From Paludibacter sp. (GTDB taxonomy: Bacteria; Bacteroidota; Bacteroidia; Bacteroidales; Paludibacteraceae), in the NCBI RefSeq assembly GCF_009712605.1, contig NZ_WASO01000015.1, positions 463,667 to 527,666 of the forward strand: DNA of 64,000 bases. The letters run 5' to 3'. Position numbers and translations under genes: made by a program. Below the pieces are notes generated by a model. That model was not told the DNA's origin. It did no database searches and was given only the letters and a program-made list of their open reading frames with translations. Within the stretch, counting starts at the first letter, position 1. Every line of letters starts with the position of its first letter. This document shows, piece after piece, positions 54,818 through 63,521 of this stretch.

Positions 54818-55057
54818 AGACATTATAACGATTAAGTGTATATAAATTTCAACTGCAGACCTCTCCTCTCGACGACTGCGTGTCAGAGTCAGACATTTAT
54901 CGTCTGACCCAACCTCCTCCCCCAAGGGGAGGAGGAGTCAGGCAGTGAAATATTCAGGATGAATTCATTTTGCAGATTTTTCCCCTCTCTTCGGGAGAGG
55001 GGCTAGGGGAGAGGTCAAATGCAAAAATTAAGCAATGAATTAATCGGTATAATCTCT
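54818..55057. mobile_element. MITE-like element, copy 1 (240 bp)
   Basis: The ends are inverted repeats: AGACATTATAACGATTA on the left and, as reverse complement of the right end, AGAGATTATACCGATTA. The flanking bases are ACT on both sides (54815-54817 and 55058-55060), consistent with a 3-bp target duplication. A near-identical 245-bp copy lies at 63198-63442 in the same orientation. Inside are palindromes CCTCCTCCCC/GGGGAGGAGG near 54911-54933 and CCCCTCTC/GAGAGGGG near 54980-55001. No transposase is encoded, so it would need one in trans. The rest of the 54697-55090 gap is AT-rich. Confidence 0.7.
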
Positions 55058-55090
55058 ACTATTTCCAATGCAATGAGAGAATTGTACAGT

Positions 55091-55897
55091 TCAAAGCGAT
55101 AGGCGAAGTCTCAAACCTAGCATTTTTTCAGTGTGATTAAGGGAGCGAAAGGTAAATTTAGGCGAAATCCCAAGTTGGGACTCTTTTCCTAAGTTCCAGC
55201 TTAACATTCCATTGGGGTGCCTTTTGTTTATTTTGGAGGCTGATATCGGCGCATCGATCAGAGAAGCCAGATAGTTTAAAGAGAAAACCAAAGCGCTGAT
55301 GCCACCTATGAAAAATTCCGTGAAAGGTTCGTCTTTTCGGGACATGGAGATAGCACAATAGGTTACCACAGCCAGAGATCCTCCACCTATTGAGCTGAAT
55401 ATTATTCCCTTCGTTTTTTGTCCGTTGTAGAACTGTCCAAGACCGGGAAAAAATAGTGAATTGACAAAGGCAACCCCCGGCTTTTTTGCCAGCAGTGGCT
55501 TGTTGCTGTAGCGGATTGTTTGGATTTCATCATAGGAATAATATTGTTTAATACCATTTGCAGTTTCAATAGTTATGGATTTGTTTGGAATACTCTGAAG
55601 AAATCGACCCTTGATTTGCACTCCATTTTTTAATGTTATAGAAACGGATTGAACTCTGTTTTCGATAGAGTCGGGTACTACTTTTTGAATTTCGGTGTAA
55701 GTAAAGACGAACACCTTGCCATCTGCATTTTTAAGTCGTACCAATTCATTAGGTGTGTTTTCTGTGATTTCTCCTTTTACAACTCTTCCATCTTTCAAAT
55801 AGATGTGATAAAACTCATTCGATTGAGCAATCAGCTGATAATTTGCTACGAGAAAGAAGCTGATATACAGTATGAAGTGAGTTTTTGTCCGTTCCAT
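55091..55897 (-). CDS. Membrane protein with LSm-like repeats and TM2/DUF5683-like C-terminus
   Basis: The protein has 268 residues from the ATG at 55897, chosen because it starts a good signal peptide (MERTKTHFILYISFF) and lies after the -7 box; the frame opens at 55960. Two similar beta-rich units follow: YLKDGRVVKGEITENTP at about 33 and LKNGVQIKGRFLQSIP at about 86, each like a small barrel with the K-(D/N)-G-x2-x-KG turn. From about 160, FFPGLGQFYNGQKTKGIIF begins a two-to-three-helix membrane region as in TM2/DUF5683 proteins. Function unknown; no clear tie to the glycan genes. Confidence 0.7.
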   Translation of the reverse strand: MERTKTHFILYISFFLVANYQLIAQSNEFYHIYLKDGRVVKGEITENTPNELVRLKNADGKVFVFTYTEIQKVVPDSIENRVQSVSITLKNGVQIKGRFLQSIPNKSITIETANGIKQYYSYDEIQTIRYSNKPLLAKKPGVAFVNSLFFPGLGQFYNGQKTKGIIFSSIGGGSLAVVTYCAISMSRKDEPFTEFFIGGISALVFSLNYLASLIDAPISASKINKRHPNGMLSWNLGKESQLGISPKFTFRSLNHTEKMLGLRLRLSL

Positions 55898-55957
55898 AAC
55901 ACATTCTGTTTTATGAGGGTTGCCTTTTGCTTTGGTGAGGTGCGCGGAATGCAAAAA

Positions 55958-55965
55958 CAAATTTA
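55958..55965 (-). promoter_or_regulatory. Candidate -7 box for the LSm-like gene
   Basis: TAAATTTG on the minus strand matches TAnnTTTG. The predicted start near 55951 lies inside the longest open frame, which supports the shorter start at 55897. Confidence 0.45.
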
Positions 55966-56069
55966 ATGACAGATGGAAAAATGTGTGTGCCGGACGTCAA
56001 TTTTAACATGCTAATTATGAATTATAAAAAATGAATAGCCAATGGTGTATGTGCTTGTTTTGGAGGTGC

Positions 56070-56115
56070 AAAAAAACAAAGGCTGACTTCTATGGGATTT
56101 AGAAGTTAGCCTTTG
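56070..56115 (-). terminator. Intrinsic terminator of the dextran operon
   Basis: On the minus strand a 15-bp stem (56115-56101 with 56091-56077, one G-U pair) encloses a nine-base loop and is followed by seven T. It begins 23 bases after the stop codon of the gene at 56139-58823. Strong rho-independent form. Confidence 0.92.
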
Positions 56116-56138
56116 TGCGTGAGCCATAAGATGATATT

Positions 56139-58823
56139 TTACGGATGGAGATAGCAAAGCGACATTGAATCGAGCATTGCCTGATTGATATCGCCGTTCA
56201 TGTTTTCATTCTGAGGCTCGAAAGCCAGTGTCAACAGGTGATGTCCTTTGGTGAGTTTTATCAGAATAGAGTTAGTCTCTCCCCAGTTCGACCACTCGTT
56301 GGTACCGCGTTGTGGCAGGATAATGGTTCCGGCAAAGGTTCCATCCACGTTGAAAGTGCGAATAGCGCATTTGTTTTCGGTGTTTACCGGACCGTTGCCG
56401 TTGGCATACCGAATAGCGACCGAATACGTGCCGGGCACATCAATCTCAACGGGAATCGTTATTGAACGGTTGGCTGTTTTACTGATCTCTACAAAACCGC
56501 TTCCTCTATAGTTTTTATAATCGTAAGAAGCTTTCGGTGCAAATTCTTCCATTTCAAAGGTTCGTTGCCATTGCTTGGCTATAACAGTTACCGGCTCGGA
56601 AGCAAAAGACGAAACACCATTAAGGTCTACTGCCATTACCTGGTATTCGGTCAGTGTTCCCGATGAAACTTTCAGTTTGTTGGCTGTCGTGTTCAGATAT
56701 TTTTTCCCGTTTTTCAATACGATATACGATTTCGCATTCCCGATTTTATTCCATGAAAGATGTCCATTGATATATTTTACAATAGGTGTCTCGGGGGTAA
56801 TGTAATTGGGCTGTTTGTTGATGGCTGAAGCTGGAAAAGCCGTGTTGTTCAATACAATTCGTATGGAATGAGTACCGCTTAGCGAAGCAGGAATAGCTGC
56901 CGCCGAAATTAATTTTCCATCGAGTTCAAAGCTTCGAATTACATTGCCAAAACCTGTCATTTCTATGTTCAGAGTTGCATTCCGGTATTTAAAACCGTTT
57001 AGAGAACGTGCTCCTTGTAATGCTTTGGGAACAAACGGATGAAAGAGTAGGCTATCGGTTTTAAATTCGATTCCGAACAGAATTTTGTGCACTAAGGCCA
57101 GATTTCCCGAAAGGCTCCAGAGCATATTGCTTGAGTTGATTTGCGTGCCGGCAAAATCGCCGGTTGAAGCCACTAAATTTTCTTTGTTTGTAAGAAAAAG
57201 CGCTGCCGGACGGTAGACGGCAGCAATGGCTTCGAGTACCGAACGTTCGTTGCCAGCTTTTGCCGAAGCCAAGCCCCAGTAAGTTTCCACAAACGGCCAA
57301 ACGGCATTGTTGTGGTAGGGCGGAATGTCCGGAATTTGGGGATAGATGCAGGAAATGCCATAATCCATCACGGGAACGTTTTCGACAATGCTTTTTTGTT
57401 GTTTTTCGTCAGCAATGCCAAACCATACGCAGAGTGCCTCTCCCAAAGCTTCTGCGCGTGGCGAAAGTGACCGAAAGTTCCGTCCGTACAAATACTGGCC
57501 GTAATAACCTTTGTCGGCCATCCAAAGGTGAGAGTTGATTCCTTGTTTGATTTTTGCTGCAATCTGTTCGTATTTGGTTGCTGTTGCCGGGTCATTGAGC
57601 AGTGATGCCATTTGTGACAGAATTTTGATTACTTGATAATGAACGGCGTTGGTTCCTAAATTTTCCGACTCGTAAATATCGGCAGGTTGCATCCAGCGTG
57701 GGTAAGTCTGTTCGCGCCAGTCAAGAAAAGAAGATTCACCCCGCATCAGTCCGGTGGCCGGATCGTAAATATTCTTCAGGTCGTCTTCCACCGAATTGCG
57801 GACAATTTTGTACGCTTGTTGTAGCCATTCCCGGTCGCCGGTGACTTTGTAGAGTTCCCAGGCTGCGATGGCCCAGACAATGCGGTCGGACGAAGCCGGG
57901 TAAGCGCCTCCGGTGCCGGTATCCTGAATGATACGGTCGTTCTTTACTTTGCGCAATAGACTGTATTCTGCTACCCAGGGTTGCAAATGCGCCATCGAAA
58001 GAATAATGCTATAGCTGATGTCACGAGTCCATACGCCGGCCCATTCTTTACCGGTACGGAAGGTGCTGTCGGGTTCCACTGCCTTAATCATTTCTTCTGT
58101 TGCCAGATTGTAGAGAGCATCCAAAATTGGATAATCAGATTTGTATTGCGGGAAAGCGGTAATGTCGCGGGAGAGTTTCCACTCTGCGGCGGTGTGTTTT
58201 TCGTCGCTCTGCTTATTCATCACAAGGGTTGTCTCATAAATACCATCGCCATCCGGATCTTTCAGTTCCAGTTCCGGATGATTTCTGAGGTTATTGAAGT
58301 CCCAGATCAGCGGGGCGGCACTTCCGGCAATGTAAACTCCTTTGAAGTCGGCTTTGTCAAGTCGTTCTCCGTTGTATAGAATATAAAAACCCTTTTCGTT
58401 GAACGCTTTGATAACTTCACGCATATCGAGACGGATTGTCCAACGGGTGTTGGAGGGCAGATTGACACCGGGAACCGTCGGACGTGTGCCGGTGTATTGT
58501 TTTCCAAATTGCACGTTGGTAACGCATTCCCCGTTTACAGGTTGTAGTGTTACATGATGGTCATTCCCCGAAACCATCTCGTTGTCCCTTGAATTGATGC
58601 TGAACTTGAAGCTCAGGGTGGGTGTGTACCTGTCTGCATCCGGACTTCTGTAGTCGGAGGTCACAGACGTGGACGAGAGAGCCGTAGCCTTGTAATTTCC
58701 TTGCCGGACTTCATTGCTGAAAATGCTGAATGTCTTCGATTGATATACAGGTTGCCTTTGTTGTGCCATGCAGGTAACGGACAGGCAACTGAATGCTATT
58801 ATTTGGGTTAGTAAAAGCCTCAT
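56139..58823 (-). CDS. Secreted alpha/alpha-toroid glycosidase with carbohydrate-binding C-terminus
   Basis: The protein has 894 residues and a signal peptide ending CMAQ. An N-terminal beta region (about 25-215) precedes a helical barrel typical of six-hairpin glycosidases (about 230-620), with WAGVWTRDISYS, SSDRIVWAIAAWELYK, SFLDWREQTYP, HNNAVWPFVETYWGLA and NLLWSLSGNLALV-like segments; acidic residues in the WTRD and FVETYW motifs are candidate catalytic sites. A fibronectin-like linker and a CBM6/35-type domain (about 770-890) end the protein. I cannot assign the GH family; GH15-like or GH63-like alpha-glucosidase action on isomalto-oligosaccharides fits the operon. It follows GH31 by 30 bp. 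Confidence 0.72.
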   Translation of the reverse strand: MRLLLTQIIAFSCLSVTCMAQQRQPVYQSKTFSIFSNEVRQGNYKATALSSTSVTSDYRSPDADRYTPTLSFKFSINSRDNEMVSGNDHHVTLQPVNGECVTNVQFGKQYTGTRPTVPGVNLPSNTRWTIRLDMREVIKAFNEKGFYILYNGERLDKADFKGVYIAGSAAPLIWDFNNLRNHPELELKDPDGDGIYETTLVMNKQSDEKHTAAEWKLSRDITAFPQYKSDYPILDALYNLATEEMIKAVEPDSTFRTGKEWAGVWTRDISYSIILSMAHLQPWVAEYSLLRKVKNDRIIQDTGTGGAYPASSDRIVWAIAAWELYKVTGDREWLQQAYKIVRNSVEDDLKNIYDPATGLMRGESSFLDWREQTYPRWMQPADIYESENLGTNAVHYQVIKILSQMASLLNDPATATKYEQIAAKIKQGINSHLWMADKGYYGQYLYGRNFRSLSPRAEALGEALCVWFGIADEKQQKSIVENVPVMDYGISCIYPQIPDIPPYHNNAVWPFVETYWGLASAKAGNERSVLEAIAAVYRPAALFLTNKENLVASTGDFAGTQINSSNMLWSLSGNLALVHKILFGIEFKTDSLLFHPFVPKALQGARSLNGFKYRNATLNIEMTGFGNVIRSFELDGKLISAAAIPASLSGTHSIRIVLNNTAFPASAINKQPNYITPETPIVKYINGHLSWNKIGNAKSYIVLKNGKKYLNTTANKLKVSSGTLTEYQVMAVDLNGVSSFASEPVTVIAKQWQRTFEMEEFAPKASYDYKNYRGSGFVEISKTANRSITIPVEIDVPGTYSVAIRYANGNGPVNTENKCAIRTFNVDGTFAGTIILPQRGTNEWSNWGETNSILIKLTKGHHLLTLAFEPQNENMNGDINQAMLDSMSLCYLHP

Positions 58824-58853
58824 TTTATCTACGTTTATTCTGGTTTTTCAGCA

Positions 58854-61367
58854 TTAATTTTTGATTTCAATACTGGTGATTCCTTCATTATTTTGCCATT
58901 TAATCAGGCAAATACCTGTTTTTTTGTCCCAACTCCATACTGCTTTGTCGGAAAGAGATTCCCAACTGCTTGCCAGTTTCTCCGGTGCAAGTTGTTTCAG
59001 TTTCGTGGCGTTCATCACCATCTCTTTGGGAGCTTGTTTTATGCGGATTTTAATACCGGAATTGCGTTTGGAAGCGGCCTGAAATCCGTTTTGGCTGCTA
59101 CACGTAAGTTGAATGGAATAACCATCTTTGGTGGTAAGGCATTTTACGTCTGTGCGGGCACAAATATCTTTCTTATAGTCATTCGATTCTCCGTCGTCTT
59201 CATAAAGAGAGAAAGCGGCAGCACGGCCTTCCGAAGCAGGATAAATATCGAACCACACGGGGGCATTTTTCTTTTCGCCGATATATTGCATGACAGGCAT
59301 TTGCGGGACGATCGATCCTTTCTTGACAAACATCGGGATTGTGCCAAGAGTCACAGGACAGGTGATCCATTGCTTGCCTTTGTACACGGTAGAGCCATCG
59401 TTGAAGTCGATCCATTCTCCCTGAGGTAAGTAAACCTGTCGTTCCGAAGCCTCTTTCTCCACTACAGGAGCTACCAACAACTCCTTGCCAAACAGAAATT
59501 GCGTGTTGAGTTTGAACGTTTCTGCATCGTCAGGATACTCCAGCAACAGGGCGCGTATCAGCGGTAGTCCTGTATCGTACGCTTCGCGGGCATACGAGTA
59601 GATGTATGGATGCAGTACATATTTCAGGTTGATTGCTTCGCGGCAGAGGTTTTCGGCTGCAGAACCGAATGTCCAGGGTTCGGCTGCGTTATTGCCTTCG
59701 TGATGGGCACGGCTAAGCGGATTGAATATTCCGAACTGCATCCAACGAACGTAGAGTTCGGCCATGGCGTCACGATCTTTTATGTCGCCGCAATAACCCG
59801 AAATGTCGGTCGTCCAGAATGGGATCAATCCCATGCCTGCCGATTGTGCCAACGATACCTGTGCTGCAAGCTTGTTCCATCCGTTCAGTACATCGTTGCC
59901 ATCACCCGAATCGCCCGACCAGGCAAAAGTATAACGTTGCATGCCTGCAAAAGAAGCCCTGGTCATCTGAAAAACGCGTTTGTTCGGATTCCTCTTTTCA
60001 AATTGCTCGGTAACAGCTTTGTCCCAGGTCAGACCGTAAACATTGTGGATTTCATCGTGCATTCCGAGTTGATGTTTCATAAACAGACGGTCGGCTTCCT
60101 CTTCGTTGCTCCAGGCGGGCTCTCCCATGTCGGTCCAGAATCCCTTTACGCCGTCGTCCAGCACTTTTTGCTGATATTTTCCCCACCAGTCGGCTGCTGC
60201 AGGTTTTGTGAAATCGACCACTCCGCAGTTTCCGCCCCATGGCCAAGGCATATCGTAGCTTTTGCCGGTACGGATATCCTTGACGAAATAGCCCAGCGAA
60301 TCGGCTTCGTGCCACTGCTTTTTATTTTCCTGCGAAATAACGGGGTCTTGCGATACAATCATCTTAAAGCCTTGTGCTGCCAAATCGGCCACCATTTGGC
60401 GTGGATTACGGTAATTTTCTTTACGCCATTCAAAGTTTTGCAAATATTGCGTCCAGCCGATATCCTGATAAATAAGATCACAGGGTATACGGCGTTTGCG
60501 GAATTCGGAAGCTACATCGCGTGCCAGTTGCTCGTTGGTATAAAGTCCGCGGCATTGCGAAAATCCCAGTGCCCATTCCGGAGGCATAATCGGTTTGCCG
60601 GTTAGTTGGGTATAACGGTTGATGATTTGTTTGTAGGACGGACCGAAAATGAAATAGTAAACCATAGCGCCTGCAGGAGCCTCAAAAGAGTAGTAATCGT
60701 TTGATGTTGCCCCGAAATTAAACGAACTTTTGTAGGTGTTGTCGAAGAAAATGCCGTATCCGAAATTGCTCATAAAAAACGGAATGCTCTTATAAAGAGG
60801 ATCTTCATCGATCGCATAGCAGGGCTTATCGCTGTTCCACATCCGGAAGGTTTTCCCACGACGATCCAGCCCTCCGTTTTTTTCACCGAGGCCGAAGAAA
60901 TGTTCATCGGGGCGGAGGGTTTTCAATGTAGCCTGATGTTGTCCCTCTTTGACCAGTCCCTTTCCCTGAAAATCTTCCAGCAACAATTTCTGGTATTTGT
61001 CGAAAATGCGTATCTGAAACGGATTTTTATTGATCCGGATAATCAGTTCGCTGGTATAGATTTCATAGCTCCCGGGTTGTTCCGACACAGATACGGTGGG
61101 ATGGCTGTCGATATTCTCGTTGATGACGGCAAACGACTCGTTGTTGCGACGAAAATCTCCCTGCTGATACCAGAAGCGGACGATGCCGGAACTGCACAGC
61201 TTGAGCGAAACGTTTATGTCGTTTTCGCAATGGAAGATGGCTTGCGATCCCGTAATTTCATATCCGAGGCATTTGCCCGGTGTCACCGCTTCCTGACTGG
61301 CTGGAGTAGCAAGAGCCAGATTGAACGAAGATAAAACATTGATAATTAGAAATATGTATTTTTTCAT
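58854..61367 (-). CDS. GH31 alpha-glucosidase
   Basis: The protein has 837 residues from ATG 61367; the frame opens at 61397, overlapping the GH66 stop, and the internal ATG gives a proper signal peptide (MKKYIFLIINVLSS). GH31 features are FFGLGEKNGGLD near the N-terminus, QDIGWTQ, the nucleophile Asp413 in FWTDMGEPAW and the acid/base Asp486 in AWSGDSGDG. A beta domain with YEDDGESNDY follows the barrel. In dextran loci of Bacteroides a GH31 next to GH66 breaks isomalto-oligosaccharides to glucose, and this gene lies in the same place. 19 bp separate it from GH66. Confidence 0.94.
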   Translation of the reverse strand: MKKYIFLIINVLSSFNLALATPASQEAVTPGKCLGYEITGSQAIFHCENDINVSLKLCSSGIVRFWYQQGDFRRNNESFAVINENIDSHPTVSVSEQPGSYEIYTSELIIRINKNPFQIRIFDKYQKLLLEDFQGKGLVKEGQHQATLKTLRPDEHFFGLGEKNGGLDRRGKTFRMWNSDKPCYAIDEDPLYKSIPFFMSNFGYGIFFDNTYKSSFNFGATSNDYYSFEAPAGAMVYYFIFGPSYKQIINRYTQLTGKPIMPPEWALGFSQCRGLYTNEQLARDVASEFRKRRIPCDLIYQDIGWTQYLQNFEWRKENYRNPRQMVADLAAQGFKMIVSQDPVISQENKKQWHEADSLGYFVKDIRTGKSYDMPWPWGGNCGVVDFTKPAAADWWGKYQQKVLDDGVKGFWTDMGEPAWSNEEEADRLFMKHQLGMHDEIHNVYGLTWDKAVTEQFEKRNPNKRVFQMTRASFAGMQRYTFAWSGDSGDGNDVLNGWNKLAAQVSLAQSAGMGLIPFWTTDISGYCGDIKDRDAMAELYVRWMQFGIFNPLSRAHHEGNNAAEPWTFGSAAENLCREAINLKYVLHPYIYSYAREAYDTGLPLIRALLLEYPDDAETFKLNTQFLFGKELLVAPVVEKEASERQVYLPQGEWIDFNDGSTVYKGKQWITCPVTLGTIPMFVKKGSIVPQMPVMQYIGEKKNAPVWFDIYPASEGRAAAFSLYEDDGESNDYKKDICARTDVKCLTTKDGYSIQLTCSSQNGFQAASKRNSGIKIRIKQAPKEMVMNATKLKQLAPEKLASSWESLSDKAVWSWDKKTGICLIKWQNNEGITSIEIKN

Positions 61368-61386
61368 GTGTTTAAAAATAGACTTG

Positions 61387-63141
61387 TTAATATTCAACTA
61401 CAATCATGTCCCAGTATTGCAGGCTTGGCAATGTAAACGAGACGGTTGATCCGGTTTGAGTATAATTGAGTTGGGTGGGGGTGCCGTAATTTATATCAGG
61501 GGAGGCAGTCCATATTTTTCTGACTGTTTTAGAAGATGTGAACGACAGAGCGGCTCCTTCTACGATTGCCGGGACGGCCTGATTGCCGGAATTGTCTCTC
61601 CATGCTAAAGAGGAGGCGTTGGTAAAATTGATCAGGTGAATGACCTGTCGGTTGGTCATCTCTTTGCCGACGGCAGCGACATTGCCTGTTTGCGGCGGCC
61701 ACTGGTTGATTTGCAATTTGTTATTGCTGCACGAGATGGCCGGTGTATTGAACGAACCTCCGTCGCGCAAGAGGTTTTGGTAGGCTACCATAAAATCGTA
61801 GTAACAGAAGAGGGCATTCCGCAAATCTCCCTTCATCTGGAGGTTGCTGTTAGGGAAATATTCTTTACAAAGCATGTGCTCTCCCAATTCAAGGTGTGCT
61901 CCACCGAATGCAAAAATCACGGCATCGGTCAGCAATACGCCTGCCGTATTGAAAGATCCGCTGGAATTGGCCAAGTCGTAATCCATATAGGCCGCCAAAA
62001 CAGTTTTCTTTGTGCTGTTGCAATACGAATCGTTGTTGTTGATGATGGTTGCCAGGTCTTTGTAGCCGTCGTTGGGACTCCACACTTCGGTATACAGAAA
62101 GTCGACCGGTGTGGTGGCAATATTCTGTTGTCCGAACTGGTTGACAGCATTCATTACCAATCGTTTGTCGTTTTTGGACGTTTTCATGGCATTGATAAAA
62201 CTACCATAGGCCGACGGCAGATTGACCGTTTGTCCCGAATAGTTGTACACCGTGCCCCAGTCACCTAATTGGTCGATGTGAAATCCGTCGAATCCCAGGG
62301 CTGTATAAACATCCTGATTTCGCGAAGCCAGATATTGTTGCCAGTTACTATTGGATGGATCCATCAGCCAGATGCTGCTTTTGAACATGGATGAGGGTAG
62401 ATCGAATTTTGCCATGGTGGAATGGCTGGCATCTTTGTACAAGCGCCATTGATCCTGAACTCCGTCGGATGCTGCGTCACTCAGAGCACCATAGGCCAGG
62501 TTGTAAAACATCGCCTTCATATTGCAGTTGTGAGCCGCATCGATGTATCCTTTGACCGTCGTAAAATAGGTATTGCGATTGGCAATGTCGGTCCATACCG
62601 CCGACGGATTGGCCGGAGTCCCTGATAGCGGCATGTGGTGCTTGTATTGCCAGTCGTAGAACTGAAGCCCGTTGATATGATAACGGTTTAATTCGTTGAT
62701 GTAGTAATTGATGGCGATCGATGTCATTTGCGGATAAGCCGACAGGAAACCGTAACGGGGAAACCGGGCCCAATCGGACGAAACATCCACGGCAATACTT
62801 CCGTAGATGACCTCTTTCCCGTCAACGGTGTTGTACACGTCTGCCAGATAACCCGTAAAGTCGGTGGATGGAGGTGTCCAACTCCAACTGGTGCCGGAAA
62901 TGTTGTTTTCCGAGAGGACATCATTGAAATGACGGTACCTGACTTTTGTGACCGATGGTACCGTTTTATCGATTGTAAAAGTAACGGTTTGTCCGGGTTG
63001 ATAGGCCGCTTTGTCCGTCGAAATAGAAACACTGGACACATTGTTGATTACCGGCGTTGCTGGTTCGTTATCTCCTGTTTTGCAGGATGATACTAAGCAG
63101 AGCATTGCGACAGTCAGTAGGACACTTTGAATTCTTATCAT
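61387..63141 (-). CDS. GH66 dextranase lipoprotein
   Basis: The protein has 584 residues from ATG 63141. The longer frame to 63252 reaches into the MITE-like element and is rejected; the chosen start gives a signal peptide with lipobox VSSC. An N-terminal beta-sandwich (about 45-130, with AAYQPGQTVTF) is followed by the GH66 barrel, with nucleophile Asp290 in FHIDQLGDWG and acid/base Glu352 in LYTEVWSPNDGY, 62 residues apart as expected. GH66 enzymes cut alpha-1,6-glucan (dextran) internally. The lipid anchor suggests the outer-membrane surface. The MITE-like element sits 57 bp upstream of its start. Confidence 0.93.
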   Translation of the reverse strand: MIRIQSVLLTVAMLCLVSSCKTGDNEPATPVINNVSSVSISTDKAAYQPGQTVTFTIDKTVPSVTKVRYRHFNDVLSENNISGTSWSWTPPSTDFTGYLADVYNTVDGKEVIYGSIAVDVSSDWARFPRYGFLSAYPQMTSIAINYYINELNRYHINGLQFYDWQYKHHMPLSGTPANPSAVWTDIANRNTYFTTVKGYIDAAHNCNMKAMFYNLAYGALSDAASDGVQDQWRLYKDASHSTMAKFDLPSSMFKSSIWLMDPSNSNWQQYLASRNQDVYTALGFDGFHIDQLGDWGTVYNYSGQTVNLPSAYGSFINAMKTSKNDKRLVMNAVNQFGQQNIATTPVDFLYTEVWSPNDGYKDLATIINNNDSYCNSTKKTVLAAYMDYDLANSSGSFNTAGVLLTDAVIFAFGGAHLELGEHMLCKEYFPNSNLQMKGDLRNALFCYYDFMVAYQNLLRDGGSFNTPAISCSNNKLQINQWPPQTGNVAAVGKEMTNRQVIHLINFTNASSLAWRDNSGNQAVPAIVEGAALSFTSSKTVRKIWTASPDINYGTPTQLNYTQTGSTVSFTLPSLQYWDMIVVEY

Positions 63142-63197
63142 ACAAGAATGGTTCGGGTGAAAATTAACGTTGAACGGATCTAAAGAATTTAAAGAAT

Positions 63198-63442
63198 AGA
63201 CATTATATCGATTAGGTGTATATAAATCGCAATTGTAGACCTCTCCTCTCACGACGACTTCGTGTCGGAGTCAGATATTTATCGTCTGACCCAACCTCCT
63301 CCTCCCTTTGGGGGAGGAGGAGTCAGGCAGTGAAATATTCAGAATCAATTCATTTTGCAGATTTTTCCCCTCTCTTCGGGAGAGGGGCTGGGGGAGAGGT
63401 CAAATGCGAAAATTAAGGAATGAATTAATCGGTATAATGTCT
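63198..63442. mobile_element. MITE-like element, copy 2 (245 bp), inside the dextran operon
   Basis: The ends are AGACATTATATCGATTA and the reverse complement AGACATTATACCGATTA, flanked by AAT on both sides (63195-63197 and 63443-63445), again a 3-bp duplication. The body is nearly identical to 54818-55057, with CCTCCTCC/GGAGGAGG near 63295-63322 and CCCCTCTC/GAGAGGGG near 63366-63387. It lies between the SusE/F-like gene and GH66, both transcribed on the minus strand, so it is read through or separates their expression. Confidence 0.72.
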
Positions 63443-63459
63443 AATTACTTCTTTAGATA

Positions 63460-63503
63460 GAAAAATCTATTTAGGGTAGCCCCGGAAAATGGCGGAGCTA
63501 CCC
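63460..63503 (-). terminator. Terminator-like hairpin after the SusE/F-like gene
   Basis: On the minus strand GGGTAGC (63503-63497) and GCTACCC (63480-63474) form a 7-bp stem, with further partial pairing in the loop. It is followed by TAAATAGATTTTTCTATC-like T-rich sequence. It begins 19 bases after the SusE/F stop and would reduce or block reading into GH66. Confidence 0.6.
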
Positions 63504-63521
63504 TGAAATACAACTCAATAC

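Noticed and set aside
59610..60605. 331-codon plus-strand frame opposite the GH31 gene
   Set aside because: Antisense shadow of GH31; Cys/His-rich, no start context or domain.
63142..63252. N-terminal extension of the GH66 gene into the MITE-like element
   Set aside because: The extension has no signal features, while the ATG at 63141 gives a typical lipoprotein signal peptide.
63266..63387. CRISPR-like repeats in the hairpin-rich stretches
   Set aside because: Palindromes are adjacent parts of one element; there is no regular repeat-spacer spacing and no cas gene in the window.
54818..63442. A classical composite transposon formed by insertion sequences
   Set aside because: The flanking copies are about 240 bp and encode no transposase, and each has its own separate target duplication, showing independent insertions.
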